From an uncultured Spirochaetales bacterium (GTDB lineage: Bacteria > Spirochaetota > Spirochaetia > Sphaerochaetales > Sphaerochaetaceae), in NCBI GenBank assembly GCA_937902565.1, contig CALFMX010000244.1:1-9149 (forward strand): a stretch of 9,149 bases of DNA. Direction: 5' to 3'. The translations under genes and the position numbers were made by a program. Of this stretch, positions 1 to 6,274 are shown piece by piece; the stretch's first letter is position 1; each line of letters starts with the position of its first letter. The notes under the pieces are model-generated. The model saw nothing but the letters and a program-made list of their open reading frames with translations. It had not been told where the DNA came from and searched no databases.

Positions 1-278
1 ACGATACACGCCAGCGGTGCCTGTATGAAGCCCTGGGAGAGGGCCCAGATGACGTTGTTCCGCAGGGCGAGGCGGAATGTGGCATCACTGAGGAGCTTGG
101 TATAGTTCTTGATGCCGTTGAACTTCATCGCACCAATGCCACGCCAGCTGGTAAAGCTCGTGATGATGGTGAAGAAGAATGGGTAGATGAAGAAAAAGAA
201 GAACAGGATGAACACCGGGAGCAAAAACAAGGTCCGAGCACCCCAGATCTTCTTCGATTGCATTGTCGCTCCTTGCAT
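1..278 (-). CDS. ABC sugar transporter permease, MalF/UgpA type (N-terminal part, cut by window edge)
   Basis: Inner-membrane permease subunit of a carbohydrate ABC importer (binding-protein-dependent transport family 1). Only the first 92 codons lie in the window. A short basic N-terminus (QSKK) is followed by a long aromatic/aliphatic membrane helix at about residues 17-45, rich in Phe, and then the typical periplasmic segment FNGIKNYTKLLSD and ALRNNVIWAL, which is characteristic of MalF/UgpA-type permeases. Two in-frame ATGs are possible. The one at 278 has AAGGAGG about 5 nt upstream; the one at 263 also has AAGGAG in front. I chose 278 for its stronger site. It lies 60 nt downstream of the binding-protein gene on the same strand, so both belong to one importer operon whose second permease probably lies beyond the left edge. 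The substrate is inferred from context to be sulfoquinovose or its glycoside. Confidence 0.9.
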   Translation of the reverse strand, partial: MQGATMQSKKIWGARTLFLLPVFILFFFFFIYPFFFTIITSFTSWRGIGAMKFNGIKNYTKLLSDATFRLALRNNVIWALSQGFIQAPLACI

Positions 279-304
279 CACGTCCTCCTTGGTCGTTTAA
301 GGAT

Positions 305-330
305 GTGCTGCTGCCCGAAGGCAGCAGCAC
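305..330 (-). other. Intercistronic hairpin with UUCG tetraloop between binding-protein and permease genes
   Basis: A perfect 11-bp inverted repeat (GTGCTGCTGCC / GGCAGCAGCAC) encloses a 4-nt loop. In minus-strand RNA the loop is UUCG closed by a C-G pair, the extra-stable cUUCGg form. It starts 8 nt after the stop codon of the binding-protein gene. No T-tract follows, so it is not a standard intrinsic terminator. More likely it protects the 3' end of the upstream message or causes partial read-through, which would keep the binding protein more abundant than the permeases. Confidence 0.75.
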
Positions 331-338
331 CAACACAC

Positions 339-1604
339 TTATCTCTCAATCTTGCGGTCGACCAGAGCACAGAACTCCGAGGCACTGATCCGTCCGAGGG
401 CAAGCGCACCAAGCTGCTGGGCGAATTCGAGGGTCACCTCGGCGCCAAGGGCGGCTTCCAGGTCGAATGACGTGGTCGAAACGGTGTCATTCACATCGTA
501 GAACTGCTTCTGCAGGTCAATCTGCGGGCGATAGTCAGTCGCTACGGCAAACATGCCGCCACTGGTCTCTGCAATCCGTGCAATCGAGGAGGAGCTGGTC
601 AAGAACTTCAGGAAGTCGACGATTGCCGCCTCACGGGCCTTGTCCTTCGAGGATGCGGCACAGATATTGGCCTGCAGCCGGCTGATCATGAAGTCCTTGG
701 TGTCCCCTGCCGGAGGAACCGCGGCGATCTTGATCGAATTGAAGAACGGGGTCTCGGCGAGGTCTGCACGACCGGCATACCAGGGCCCGTTGGAGAAGAC
801 GGCGGTGCGCCCGGCCAAAAAGTGGCCGCCACTGCCACCGGCGCCCAGGCCAACGGCGTCCGCGGTCGAGTACTCGTTGATCATCCGCTTCGTCAGTTCA
901 GCTGCCTGGACGAACGCTGGATCGGTGAAGGGCTTGTCCCAGACATTGACCCCACCGAGGGAGACGGCAAAGTGGCTGAACCAGATCATGGAGGTCCATG
1001 CATTGGTGTCCCCGGTCATCTGGCTGGTGGCAGGGATCCCTGCTGCCTTGAGCTTGTCAAAGGCACTGAACATCTCATCCAAGGTCTGTGGGACGGTTGT
1101 CACGCCAACGGTCTTCATGAGATCCATATTATACCAGATGGGCAGGATCGCCGTCTCCATGGGGAGCGACTTGAGCATGCCATTGACAACCGACTGCTCG
1201 ACGGAGCCGGCATCGAAGGTTGCCCGCCAGGCATCATCCATCGTCTTGTTGAAGTCCATCAACAAATTGGAGTCATAGAACGTTGCAGTAGTGGGGTTGA
1301 ACTTGATGGTGAAGATATCAGCCGGTGCCATCCCTGCAGCAAGACTCGTCCGTACTTTCTGCTCATAGGCGTTGTAGTCGGGCTGTGGCTCGATGACCAC
1401 CTTGATGCGTCCTGCATTCTTCTCATTGTACTCCTTGACCAATGCCTCTACTGCCGGAGCCTTGCTGTCGGCCCCTACCCAGATGCTTGCCCAGCGGAGC
1501 TCGATCTCCTTCTGTGCATCACTCTCCTTCTGCCCTTGGGCCACAAGTGGGAACAGCATGCATACCAGCAACACGACTACGACAAATCTACTCTTTGTTC
1601 TCAT
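339..1604 (-). CDS. Periplasmic sugar-binding protein of an ABC transporter (solute-binding family 1)
   Basis: Captures a sugar or sugar derivative outside the inner membrane and delivers it to the permease. The 421-residue product has a signal peptide: basic MRTKSR, a hydrophobic stretch VVVVLLVCMLF at 8-18, and a signal peptidase I-like site at AQG|QKE. There is no lipobox cysteine at the cleavage site, so it is probably free in the periplasm of a diderm cell. The mature part shows family features: LRWASIW opening strand, PADIFTIKF, PIWYNMDLMKTVG, and FLAGRTAVFSNGPWYAG around residues 285-300. The frame stays open upstream to an ATG at 1670, but the ATG at 1604 carries AAAGGAG 7 nt upstream and begins the signal peptide, so it is preferred. 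Neighbours suggest sulfoquinovose or sulfoquinovosyl glycerol as ligand. That is inferred from context only. Confidence 0.93.
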   Translation of the reverse strand: MRTKSRFVVVVLLVCMLFPLVAQGQKESDAQKEIELRWASIWVGADSKAPAVEALVKEYNEKNAGRIKVVIEPQPDYNAYEQKVRTSLAAGMAPADIFTIKFNPTTATFYDSNLLMDFNKTMDDAWRATFDAGSVEQSVVNGMLKSLPMETAILPIWYNMDLMKTVGVTTVPQTLDEMFSAFDKLKAAGIPATSQMTGDTNAWTSMIWFSHFAVSLGGVNVWDKPFTDPAFVQAAELTKRMINEYSTADAVGLGAGGSGGHFLAGRTAVFSNGPWYAGRADLAETPFFNSIKIAAVPPAGDTKDFMISRLQANICAASSKDKAREAAIVDFLKFLTSSSSIARIAETSGGMFAVATDYRPQIDLQKQFYDVNDTVSTTSFDLEAALGAEVTLEFAQQLGALALGRISASEFCALVDRKIER

Positions 1605-1627
1605 AGAATTTCTCCTTTCTATCGAAT

Positions 1628-1644
1628 GTTTGCCCAAGGCAAAC
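1628..1644 (-). other. Small hairpin just upstream of the binding-protein ribosome binding site
   Basis: A perfect 7-bp inverted repeat, GTTTGCC / GGCAAAC, with a 3-nt loop. It lies in the 47-nt gap between the isomerase stop and the binding-protein start, about 11 nt before the AAAGGAG site. There is no T-run. It may act as a 5' stabiliser or processing boundary for the binding-protein message. It is short, so chance cannot be excluded. Confidence 0.4.
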
Positions 1645-1651
1645 CTGATAC

Positions 1652-2968
1652 CTATTGGATGACTCTCCATCCCTTGATCTTGGCGACAATCTCCATCGCT
1701 TTGATGTAGTTGCCATAGACTACCGACGAGTGGTGGGCAAGCCCGTTGTCCAACACCAGGGAGAGCACCTCCCGCACCGGTCGGTCGAAGACGACCTTCA
1801 TGTACGTCCCCTTGAGCAACTTCTCCATCGGGATGGCCTTCGCCTCCTGCAGGAAGACCCGGTACGCTCCCCGGGCGCTATCGATGCGGAGCACCGACAG
1901 CTCCCCGCTCTTGAGGACGAAGTCCGCCGTCACACCCTTGCCACCGGCAAAATAGGTGTCGAGGCTGCGGGTGCACTTCCCGTCCCAGAGGTTGCAGGGT
2001 GCCACACCGCAGTGCCAGAAGAGGGCGAAATCCTCCTCGAAGTCGACCTGCGAGAAGTCGAAGAGGAAGGGGGTCTTTGCCCCGAGCGCCTTGTGGGCGA
2101 TCATGGAGAGGGCCCCGTCGATATCACCCTCGCAGGCGAGGATGAGCCCCTCCGACTGCAGCAGAGACATCGCTGCACAGGGGGAGACGCCAAAGTCCCT
2201 GGCAAACTCCGGCCAACACCTGATGGCCAGGGCGGAGAGGCCGAGCCCTGTGTAGAATGCATGCATCTTCGCCGAGAGGGTGGAGACGCGCTCCACCTGG
2301 TACTCAGTGAGGGTCGAGACATCAAAGGTGGCAAGGATCTGCCCCTTTCGCCGCTCGACCTCCTCGGCAGAGACCTCGGTATCATAGAGGTCACTGAGCT
2401 CAAAGTGGTCGACGAGTGCCCCGGTCTGTCCGTAGAGCAGGTTGTCCTGCACCCCTACATTGAAGAAGCCATCGGCCCGGTACCCGATGATCCCGATCTT
2501 TGCACCCTTCATCGCCTTGATGACACGGATGGCGTCGATCCAATCCTCATCAACCTGATCCTGGATGATGACCGAGTAGTCATCGATCCCGCTCTTGTAG
2601 AGGTTGGATGCGTTCAGGTTGACCCCGCACACCGAGTTGAGGCGGATCTTGCCGCCATCATAGGGGAGTTCGGGCATCCCCCAGAGCAGGATCGGCACTG
2701 CCAGCTCCCGCTTCAGCTGGAGGACCAGGTGTCCGAGGTGGAAGGTCCCCGAGATGCAGATCAAGCCATCGAGCTGCTTGGTGGCCAGCTCATTGGCAGC
2801 AGCTACCCCCTCCTCCTGTGTGATGACCAGCTCCTCGATGAAGAACCACTCGACCGCCTCGATGGAGCGAAGGTCTTTCTTGATCTTTTGATAGATCTCT
2901 TCGGCAGCGAGGTAGTCATAAGTCTTCCGTGCCAGGCACACAACTCCCAGATGTACGTGCTGTTTCAC
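1652..2968 (-). CDS. sqvD: L-fucose/L-arabinose isomerase-family protein, probable sulfoquinovose isomerase
   Basis: Predicted metal-dependent aldose-ketose isomerase in the cytoplasm, 438 residues. In this context it would convert sulfoquinovose to 6-deoxy-6-sulfofructose, the first step of sulfoglycolysis. The N-terminal half has alternating strands and helices (HLGVVCLARKTYD; LDGLICISGTFHLGH). The C-terminal half carries the family's active-site pattern: ACEGD with E280, D304 in FLFDF, HCG at 319-321, and a His pair at 412-413 (GLAHHSS). The 24-residue Glu-Asp spacing equals that of the manganese ligands I recall for E. coli FucI (E337/D361). Translation starts at GTG, supported by AAGGAG 7 nt upstream. 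SQ isomerases of this family (SqvD), distinct from YihS, are known from sulfo-TK and sulfo-EMP2 clusters. The family call is firm; the substrate and symbol come from neighbours. L-fucose or another aldose is the alternative. Confidence 0.75.
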   Translation of the reverse strand: MKQHVHLGVVCLARKTYDYLAAEEIYQKIKKDLRSIEAVEWFFIEELVITQEEGVAAANELATKQLDGLICISGTFHLGHLVLQLKRELAVPILLWGMPELPYDGGKIRLNSVCGVNLNASNLYKSGIDDYSVIIQDQVDEDWIDAIRVIKAMKGAKIGIIGYRADGFFNVGVQDNLLYGQTGALVDHFELSDLYDTEVSAEEVERRKGQILATFDVSTLTEYQVERVSTLSAKMHAFYTGLGLSALAIRCWPEFARDFGVSPCAAMSLLQSEGLILACEGDIDGALSMIAHKALGAKTPFLFDFSQVDFEEDFALFWHCGVAPCNLWDGKCTRSLDTYFAGGKGVTADFVLKSGELSVLRIDSARGAYRVFLQEAKAIPMEKLLKGTYMKVVFDRPVREVLSLVLDNGLAHHSSVVYGNYIKAMEIVAKIKGWRVIQ

Positions 2969-2997
2969 GATGCCACTCCTTGTATCCAGTGGATATG

Positions 2998-3009
2998 GGT
3001 ATATATACC
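2998..3009. repeat. AT-rich perfect palindrome in the isomerase leader
   Basis: GGTATATATACC is a perfect 12-bp palindrome lying between operator 1 and the isomerase ribosome binding site. On the minus strand its TATATA could serve as the -10 box of an alternative promoter, but no good -35 sits 16-18 nt upstream. It may instead be a second protein-binding site. Low certainty of function. Confidence 0.3.
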
Positions 3010-3018
3010 GCTTCTATT

Positions 3019-3045
3019 TATTTACTTTCTATAAGTAAGTAAATA
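3019..3045. promoter_or_regulatory. Operator 1, probable ROK-repressor site upstream of the isomerase/transporter operon
   Basis: A perfect 9-bp inverted repeat, TATTTACTT and AAGTAAATA, separated by 9 bp. Inside it is a second nested pair, TTACTT/AAGTAA, with a 5-bp spacer. It matches operator 2 at 4458-4484 in 23 of 27 positions. The layout resembles known ROK operators such as B. subtilis XylR and E. coli NagC/Mlc sites: AT-rich arms around a short spacer. It lies about 50 nt before the isomerase start and overlaps the predicted promoter, as expected for repression. Confidence 0.75.
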
Positions 3046-3066
3046 CTACAATTGATGATTCGTCAA
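3040..3066 (-). promoter_or_regulatory. Possible sigma-70 promoter for the isomerase/ABC transporter operon
   Basis: On the minus strand, TTGACG (3066-3061) is a good -35 box. The -10 box could be TATTTA (3045-3040, spacing 15) or TTTACT (spacing 17), both inside operator 1. The -35 is convincing, while the -10 is imperfect and its exact position is uncertain. Overlap with the operator matches the arrangement at the divergent transketolase promoter. Confidence 0.4.
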
Positions 3067-3210
3067 GAATTATTTTTGAAAAGTGTGGATCTCCATCACA
3101 TGGCCTGGAGAAAATCCTAAAGAAGATCAGGGCAACACCCCGATAGTATGGATGCAACCCCTATGAAATTCCCCCTGTCTTACCCATGCAAAGGCCAGGG
3201 ATTGTGAGAC

Positions 3211-4374
3211 TCAGCGAAAGTACTCTTGGAGCACCAGGTCCGCGGCACCCCGTTGGGCCACCAGCGGGTCGTAGCTGGTGGCAAAGATCTTCGGGGGCTC
3301 CGAGCAGAAGGCATCCGGCTCACCCAACAGGTGCTCCACCTCGGCCTTCAGGGCAACAGCGATCTGCTCACAGCAGGCGACGATCAGGAACGACTTGGGG
3401 GCAAGCAGGCGGCTGATGATCTGCATCGCTATGGCCAGGTACCCCGCCGCCCGCTCGATGATCCTGATGGCAGAGCCATCACGCTCCTCAAGCCGCTCTT
3501 CAAGCCCCTCGAAGAGCGCAAGGCGCTGCTCGATTGAGTTGGGGTCAAGATCCTGCAGATACGCCTGCAGGCACCCCCTGCTGCCACAACTACACTTGGG
3601 CCCATCGTTGTTGATCGGGATATGCCCGCTCTCGATCGTCTGCTGCTGGCTATTCACATAGATCTGGTCATTGTTGACGAAGGCTCCATTGACACCGGTC
3701 CTCAGCAGGAAGGTGAACATGCTGCCCTGGTGGTCATACCCACCGTAGCGATACTCACTGAAAGCCAAGGCACTGCAGTTGTTGTGGATCATCACCATCA
3801 GGCCCAGGCGCGCTTCAAGCTCATCGACCAGGGCGATATCCTTCATCCCGTCGATGCGGGGGTAGTGGCGCACCCGCTTGTTGAGGAGATCGACCTGGCC
3901 GGGGGCGGCCACGCCCACGCCGATGATTTTCTCCCGGTCAAGATCCAGGCGGTCGATGGCGCGATTAACCTCCTGGGTGATGAGGCTGATAATGTCATCA
4001 GCCTTCACCCCATCGGTGAGGGGGTGCATCACCGAGTAGATCCGCTCGTTGTGAAAGTCAAAGACACCGAGGGAGAGGAACGCAGCCCAAAACTCAAGAC
4101 CGATCGTATATCGCGCGTCCTTCACCACGGCATAGAGGACCGGCCGTCTCCCCTTCTTGCTGATCTGGTCGTCTCCGTTCGTCTCCAGCGGGTAGATGAG
4201 CCCCTCCTCTTCCAATGCGGTGAAGATGCGGAAGATTGTCGGGGCCTTGAGGCCGGTGCGGTTCACGACCTCCGACTGGCTGATACCACCGGTTTTGCTC
4301 GAGTGGATGATCGAGAGCACCATGTTCTGGTTATGGATACGTAAATCAGAGGCCCGAAGTGGATTTCCTGTCAT
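3211..4374 (-). CDS. ROK-family transcriptional regulator (NagC/XylR type)
   Basis: DNA-binding sugar-responsive regulator, 387 residues, a normal length for ROK repressors. An N-terminal winged helix-turn-helix spans about residues 14-62 (ISQSEVVNRTGLKAPTIFRI, then LEEEGLI). The rest is a ROK sugar-kinase fold. The zinc site is intact: H251 in ESGHIP and C261, C263, C268 in CSCGSRGC. The kinase machinery is lost: the usual DxGxT phosphate loop reads GLEFWAA (92-98), and the catalytic Asp of NDAN is Asn199 (HNNCS). It should therefore bind an effector without phosphorylating it. The start at 4374 has AGGGGAG about 6 nt upstream. It sits between two operons whose promoters each carry the same palindrome, so it is the likely local repressor. 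The effector is probably SQ or a pathway intermediate (inferred). No terminator is visible after its stop. Confidence 0.9.
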   Translation of the reverse strand: MTGNPLRASDLRIHNQNMVLSIIHSSKTGGISQSEVVNRTGLKAPTIFRIFTALEEEGLIYPLETNGDDQISKKGRRPVLYAVVKDARYTIGLEFWAAFLSLGVFDFHNERIYSVMHPLTDGVKADDIISLITQEVNRAIDRLDLDREKIIGVGVAAPGQVDLLNKRVRHYPRIDGMKDIALVDELEARLGLMVMIHNNCSALAFSEYRYGGYDHQGSMFTFLLRTGVNGAFVNNDQIYVNSQQQTIESGHIPINNDGPKCSCGSRGCLQAYLQDLDPNSIEQRLALFEGLEERLEERDGSAIRIIERAAGYLAIAMQIISRLLAPKSFLIVACCEQIAVALKAEVEHLLGEPDAFCSEPPKIFATSYDPLVAQRGAADLVLQEYFR

Positions 4375-4394
4375 GCAACTCCCCTTACAGCCAG

Positions 4395-4424
4395 TCTAAA
4401 CGCATCGTCTGAAAAAATCCACAA
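4395..4424 (-). promoter_or_regulatory. Weak candidate promoter for the ROK regulator
   Basis: On the minus strand, TTGTGG (4424-4419) and TTTAGA (4400-4395) are separated by 18 nt, upstream of the regulator start at 4374. Both boxes are poor matches to consensus. Operator 2 lies about 35 bp upstream of the -35 box, so autoregulation from the shared site is possible. Confidence 0.25.
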
Positions 4425-4432
4425 GAAGAAGC

Positions 4433-4461
4433 TTTACAACTGATCTCGGATGGGTTATATT
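4433..4461 (+). promoter_or_regulatory. Sigma-70 promoter of the transketolase operon
   Basis: TTTACA (4433-4438) and TATATT (4456-4461) are spaced by exactly 17 nt, close to consensus at both boxes. Transcription would begin near 4468. Operator 2 covers the -10 box and the predicted start, so a bound repressor would block initiation. Confidence 0.7.
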
Positions 4462-4484
4462 TACTTTCACTAAGTAAGTAAAGG
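4458..4484. promoter_or_regulatory. Operator 2, probable ROK-repressor site at the transketolase promoter
   Basis: A 7-bp inverted repeat, TTTACTT (4460-4466) and AAGTAAA (4476-4482), with a 9-bp spacer. The 27-bp window matches operator 1 in 23 positions, differing in two central bases and the last two. It overlaps the -10 box and runs into the AAGGAGAG ribosome binding site at 4481-4488, so it sits immediately before the transketolase start. Confidence 0.75.
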
Positions 4485-4496
4485 AGAGAACGGTCT

Positions 4497-5306
4497 ATGC
4501 CTACCCAAAACCTCGTCGATTTTGCCAAAGAAATCCGAAAGCATACCATCTATACCATTGGTAACCTTGGAGTCGGACACATCGGAGGGGCACTCTCCAT
4601 CGTGGAGCTGCTCGCCCTGCTCTATGGAGAGACGATGAGGGTCGATCCCAAGAATCCCGACTGGGAGGATCGGGACCTGCTTGTCCTCTCCAAAGGGCAC
4701 GCCGGCCCTGCCCTCTATGCAACCCTTGCCCTGAAGGGCTTCTTCCCGATGGAGGAGCTCGATACCCTCAACCAGGGGGGCACGAACCTGCCGAGCCACT
4801 GTGACCGGACCAAGACACCCGGTATCGACATGACCACCGGATCGCTCGGCCAGGGGCTTTCAGCCGCCTGCGGCCTCGCCTACGGGCGCAAACTCGATGG
4901 CAAGAAGGTCTTCGTCTACGCCATCATCGGCGACGGGGAGAGCCAGGAGGGGCAGAACTGGGAGGCTGCGATGTTCGCCGCCCACTACAAGCTCTCCAAC
5001 CTGATCGCCTTCACCGACTACAACAAGATGCAGATCGATGGCACCACCGATGAGATCATGGGCCTTGGCGACATCGAGGGCAAGTGGCGGAGCTTCGGCT
5101 GGCACACCCAGCGCACTGATGGCCACGACATCGGCGCACTGCAGAAGGCCATCACGGCCGCCCAGGCACACACCGAGGGCCCGTCGATGATCATCATGGA
5201 CACGATCAAGGGCAAGGGAGCCGCCTTCTGTGAGGGTGATGTCTCCAACCACAACATGCCGGTGACCCGCGAGATGGCCGATGCGGCGATCGCAGAACTA
5301 GGATGA
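4497..5306 (+). CDS. sqwG: Split transketolase, N-terminal (TPP-binding) subunit; probable sulfofructose transketolase subunit
   Basis: The thiamine-diphosphate half of a two-subunit transketolase, 269 residues. With the next gene it should move two-carbon ketol units from 6-deoxy-6-sulfofructose, and later from 4-deoxy-4-sulfoerythrulose, to glyceraldehyde-3-phosphate. Family motifs in order: GVGHIGG with H28, SKGHA with H68, TGSLGQGL at 114-121, and the TPP/metal motif GDGESQEG (145-152) followed by DYNKMQIDG (174-182). The usual GHPGG reads GHIGG. Length is normal for a split transketolase. The ATG has AAGGAGAG upstream, with operator 2 touching that site. The next gene follows after 11 nt. 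Split transketolases also serve general pentose metabolism or apulose-4-phosphate cleavage (AptA/AptB). The absence of a kinase and the presence of TauE, an RpiB-like enzyme and an Fe-ADH favour the sulfo-TK role. Which subunit is called G or H is from memory. Confidence 0.78.
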   Translation: MPTQNLVDFAKEIRKHTIYTIGNLGVGHIGGALSIVELLALLYGETMRVDPKNPDWEDRDLLVLSKGHAGPALYATLALKGFFPMEELDTLNQGGTNLPSHCDRTKTPGIDMTTGSLGQGLSAACGLAYGRKLDGKKVFVYAIIGDGESQEGQNWEAAMFAAHYKLSNLIAFTDYNKMQIDGTTDEIMGLGDIEGKWRSFGWHTQRTDGHDIGALQKAITAAQAHTEGPSMIIMDTIKGKGAAFCEGDVSNHNMPVTREMADAAIAELG

Positions 5307-5317
5307 GGAGAGAAGAG

Positions 5318-6253
5318 ATGAGTACAAAAGAGATGCGGGCAGTATATTGCGACACCCTCATCGAGCTTGCCCAAGCCGATGATCGGATCATGGTGGTCGA
5401 GGCGGATTTGATGAAGGCGAGCGGGACGATGCGCTTCAAGGAGCAGTTCCCCGGCCGTGGGGTAGATGTCGGTGTAGCCGAGGCGAACCTCGTCGGTGTT
5501 GCCAGTGGCCTCAGTGCGGCCGGAAAAATCCCGTTCGCCGCCACCTTCGGCTGCTTTGCCAGCCGCCGTGCCTTCGACCAGTTCTTCCTCTCCGCCAACT
5601 ATGCACACCTCAACGTCAAGCTCGTGGGCACTGATCCCGGGGTCACCGCCGCCTACAACGGCGGGACCCACATGCCCTTCGAGGATGTCGGCCTGATGAG
5701 GATGGTCCCCTCCCTGACGGTCTTCGAGCCCGCCGACCCGGTGAGCCTGAAGGCACTGGTCAAGGCGAGTGCCGCCCACCAGGGGTGCACCTACATGCGC
5801 CTGCACCGCAAGCCGATCGAGCCCATCTACAGTGAGGGCGAGACCTTTGAGCTTGGCAAGGGCAAGGTCCTCAGTGATGGTGGGGACGTCACCATCATCG
5901 CCATGGGTGCGATCATGATGGTCGAGGCGCTCAAGGCCAAGGACGCGTTGGCCAAGGAAGGCATCGCGGCAACCGTGATCGACATGCATACCGTCAAGCC
6001 GCTTGATGAGGAGTTGGTCCTCGCCCAGGCCAAGCGCACCGGGGCGATCGTGACGGCGGAGAACCACCAAACAGCCGGCGGCCTGGGAGCTGCGGTGGCA
6101 ACCTATCTTGCAACCGTCCACCCCACCCGGATGGCGATGGTCGGCATCCACGATGAGTTTGGCCAGGTCGGGACCCAGGCCTGGCTGCAGCAGCACTACC
6201 ACCTCACCAGTGATGAGATTGTTACACAGGCAAAGCGCCTGCTCGCCCAATAA
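5318..6253 (+). CDS. sqwH: Split transketolase, C-terminal subunit; probable sulfofructose transketolase subunit
   Basis: The pyrimidine-binding and C-terminal half of the two-subunit transketolase, 311 residues. It supplies the glutamate that activates the TPP cofactor: E55 in GVAEANLVG. Other family segments are GKIPFAATFGCFASRRAFDQ (69-88), YNGGTHMPFED (113-123) and MHTVKPLD further on, with the C-terminal domain to the end. Two differences from common transketolases stand out: AEQN reads AEAN, and the SHAG segment reads TDPG (105-108), both near the active site. An ATG at 5303 overlaps the previous stop, but the ATG at 5318 has GGAG 7-8 nt upstream and starts the conserved region, so it is preferred. 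It is coupled to the upstream subunit with an 11-nt gap. The substrate assignment is inferred from context. Confidence 0.78.
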   Translation: MSTKEMRAVYCDTLIELAQADDRIMVVEADLMKASGTMRFKEQFPGRGVDVGVAEANLVGVASGLSAAGKIPFAATFGCFASRRAFDQFFLSANYAHLNVKLVGTDPGVTAAYNGGTHMPFEDVGLMRMVPSLTVFEPADPVSLKALVKASAAHQGCTYMRLHRKPIEPIYSEGETFELGKGKVLSDGGDVTIIAMGAIMMVEALKAKDALAKEGIAATVIDMHTVKPLDEELVLAQAKRTGAIVTAENHQTAGGLGAAVATYLATVHPTRMAMVGIHDEFGQVGTQAWLQQHYHLTSDEIVTQAKRLLAQ

Positions 6254-6274
6254 AGACAAAGGAGAATCAGTACC

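Noticed and set aside
1605..1670. N-terminal extension of the binding protein from the ATG at 1670
   Set aside because: The extra 22 residues would precede a complete signal peptide and overlap the isomerase stop region. The ATG at 1604 has AAAGGAG at proper spacing.
1655..3034. Open frame of 459 codons on the plus strand opposite the isomerase
   Set aside because: It is a mirror frame of the isomerase gene with biased composition and no motif. The minus frame has the FucI-type metal ligands and a good ribosome binding site.
3101..3210. Possible intrinsic terminator after the ROK gene
   Set aside because: I found no stem longer than about 4 bp followed by a T-run on the minus strand. The regulator transcript may read through into the isomerase operon.
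4375..4496. Possible small gene or RNA between the regulator and the transketolase
   Set aside because: The gap is fully used by promoter, operator and ribosome binding sites. No frame with a start signal or stable RNA fold is evident.
4497..6253. Apulose-4-phosphate (apiose) transketolase pathway as the function of the split transketolase
   Set aside because: That route needs a sugar kinase and has no use for a sulfonate exporter. Neither fits the neighbours, though only a tree or assay can exclude it fully.
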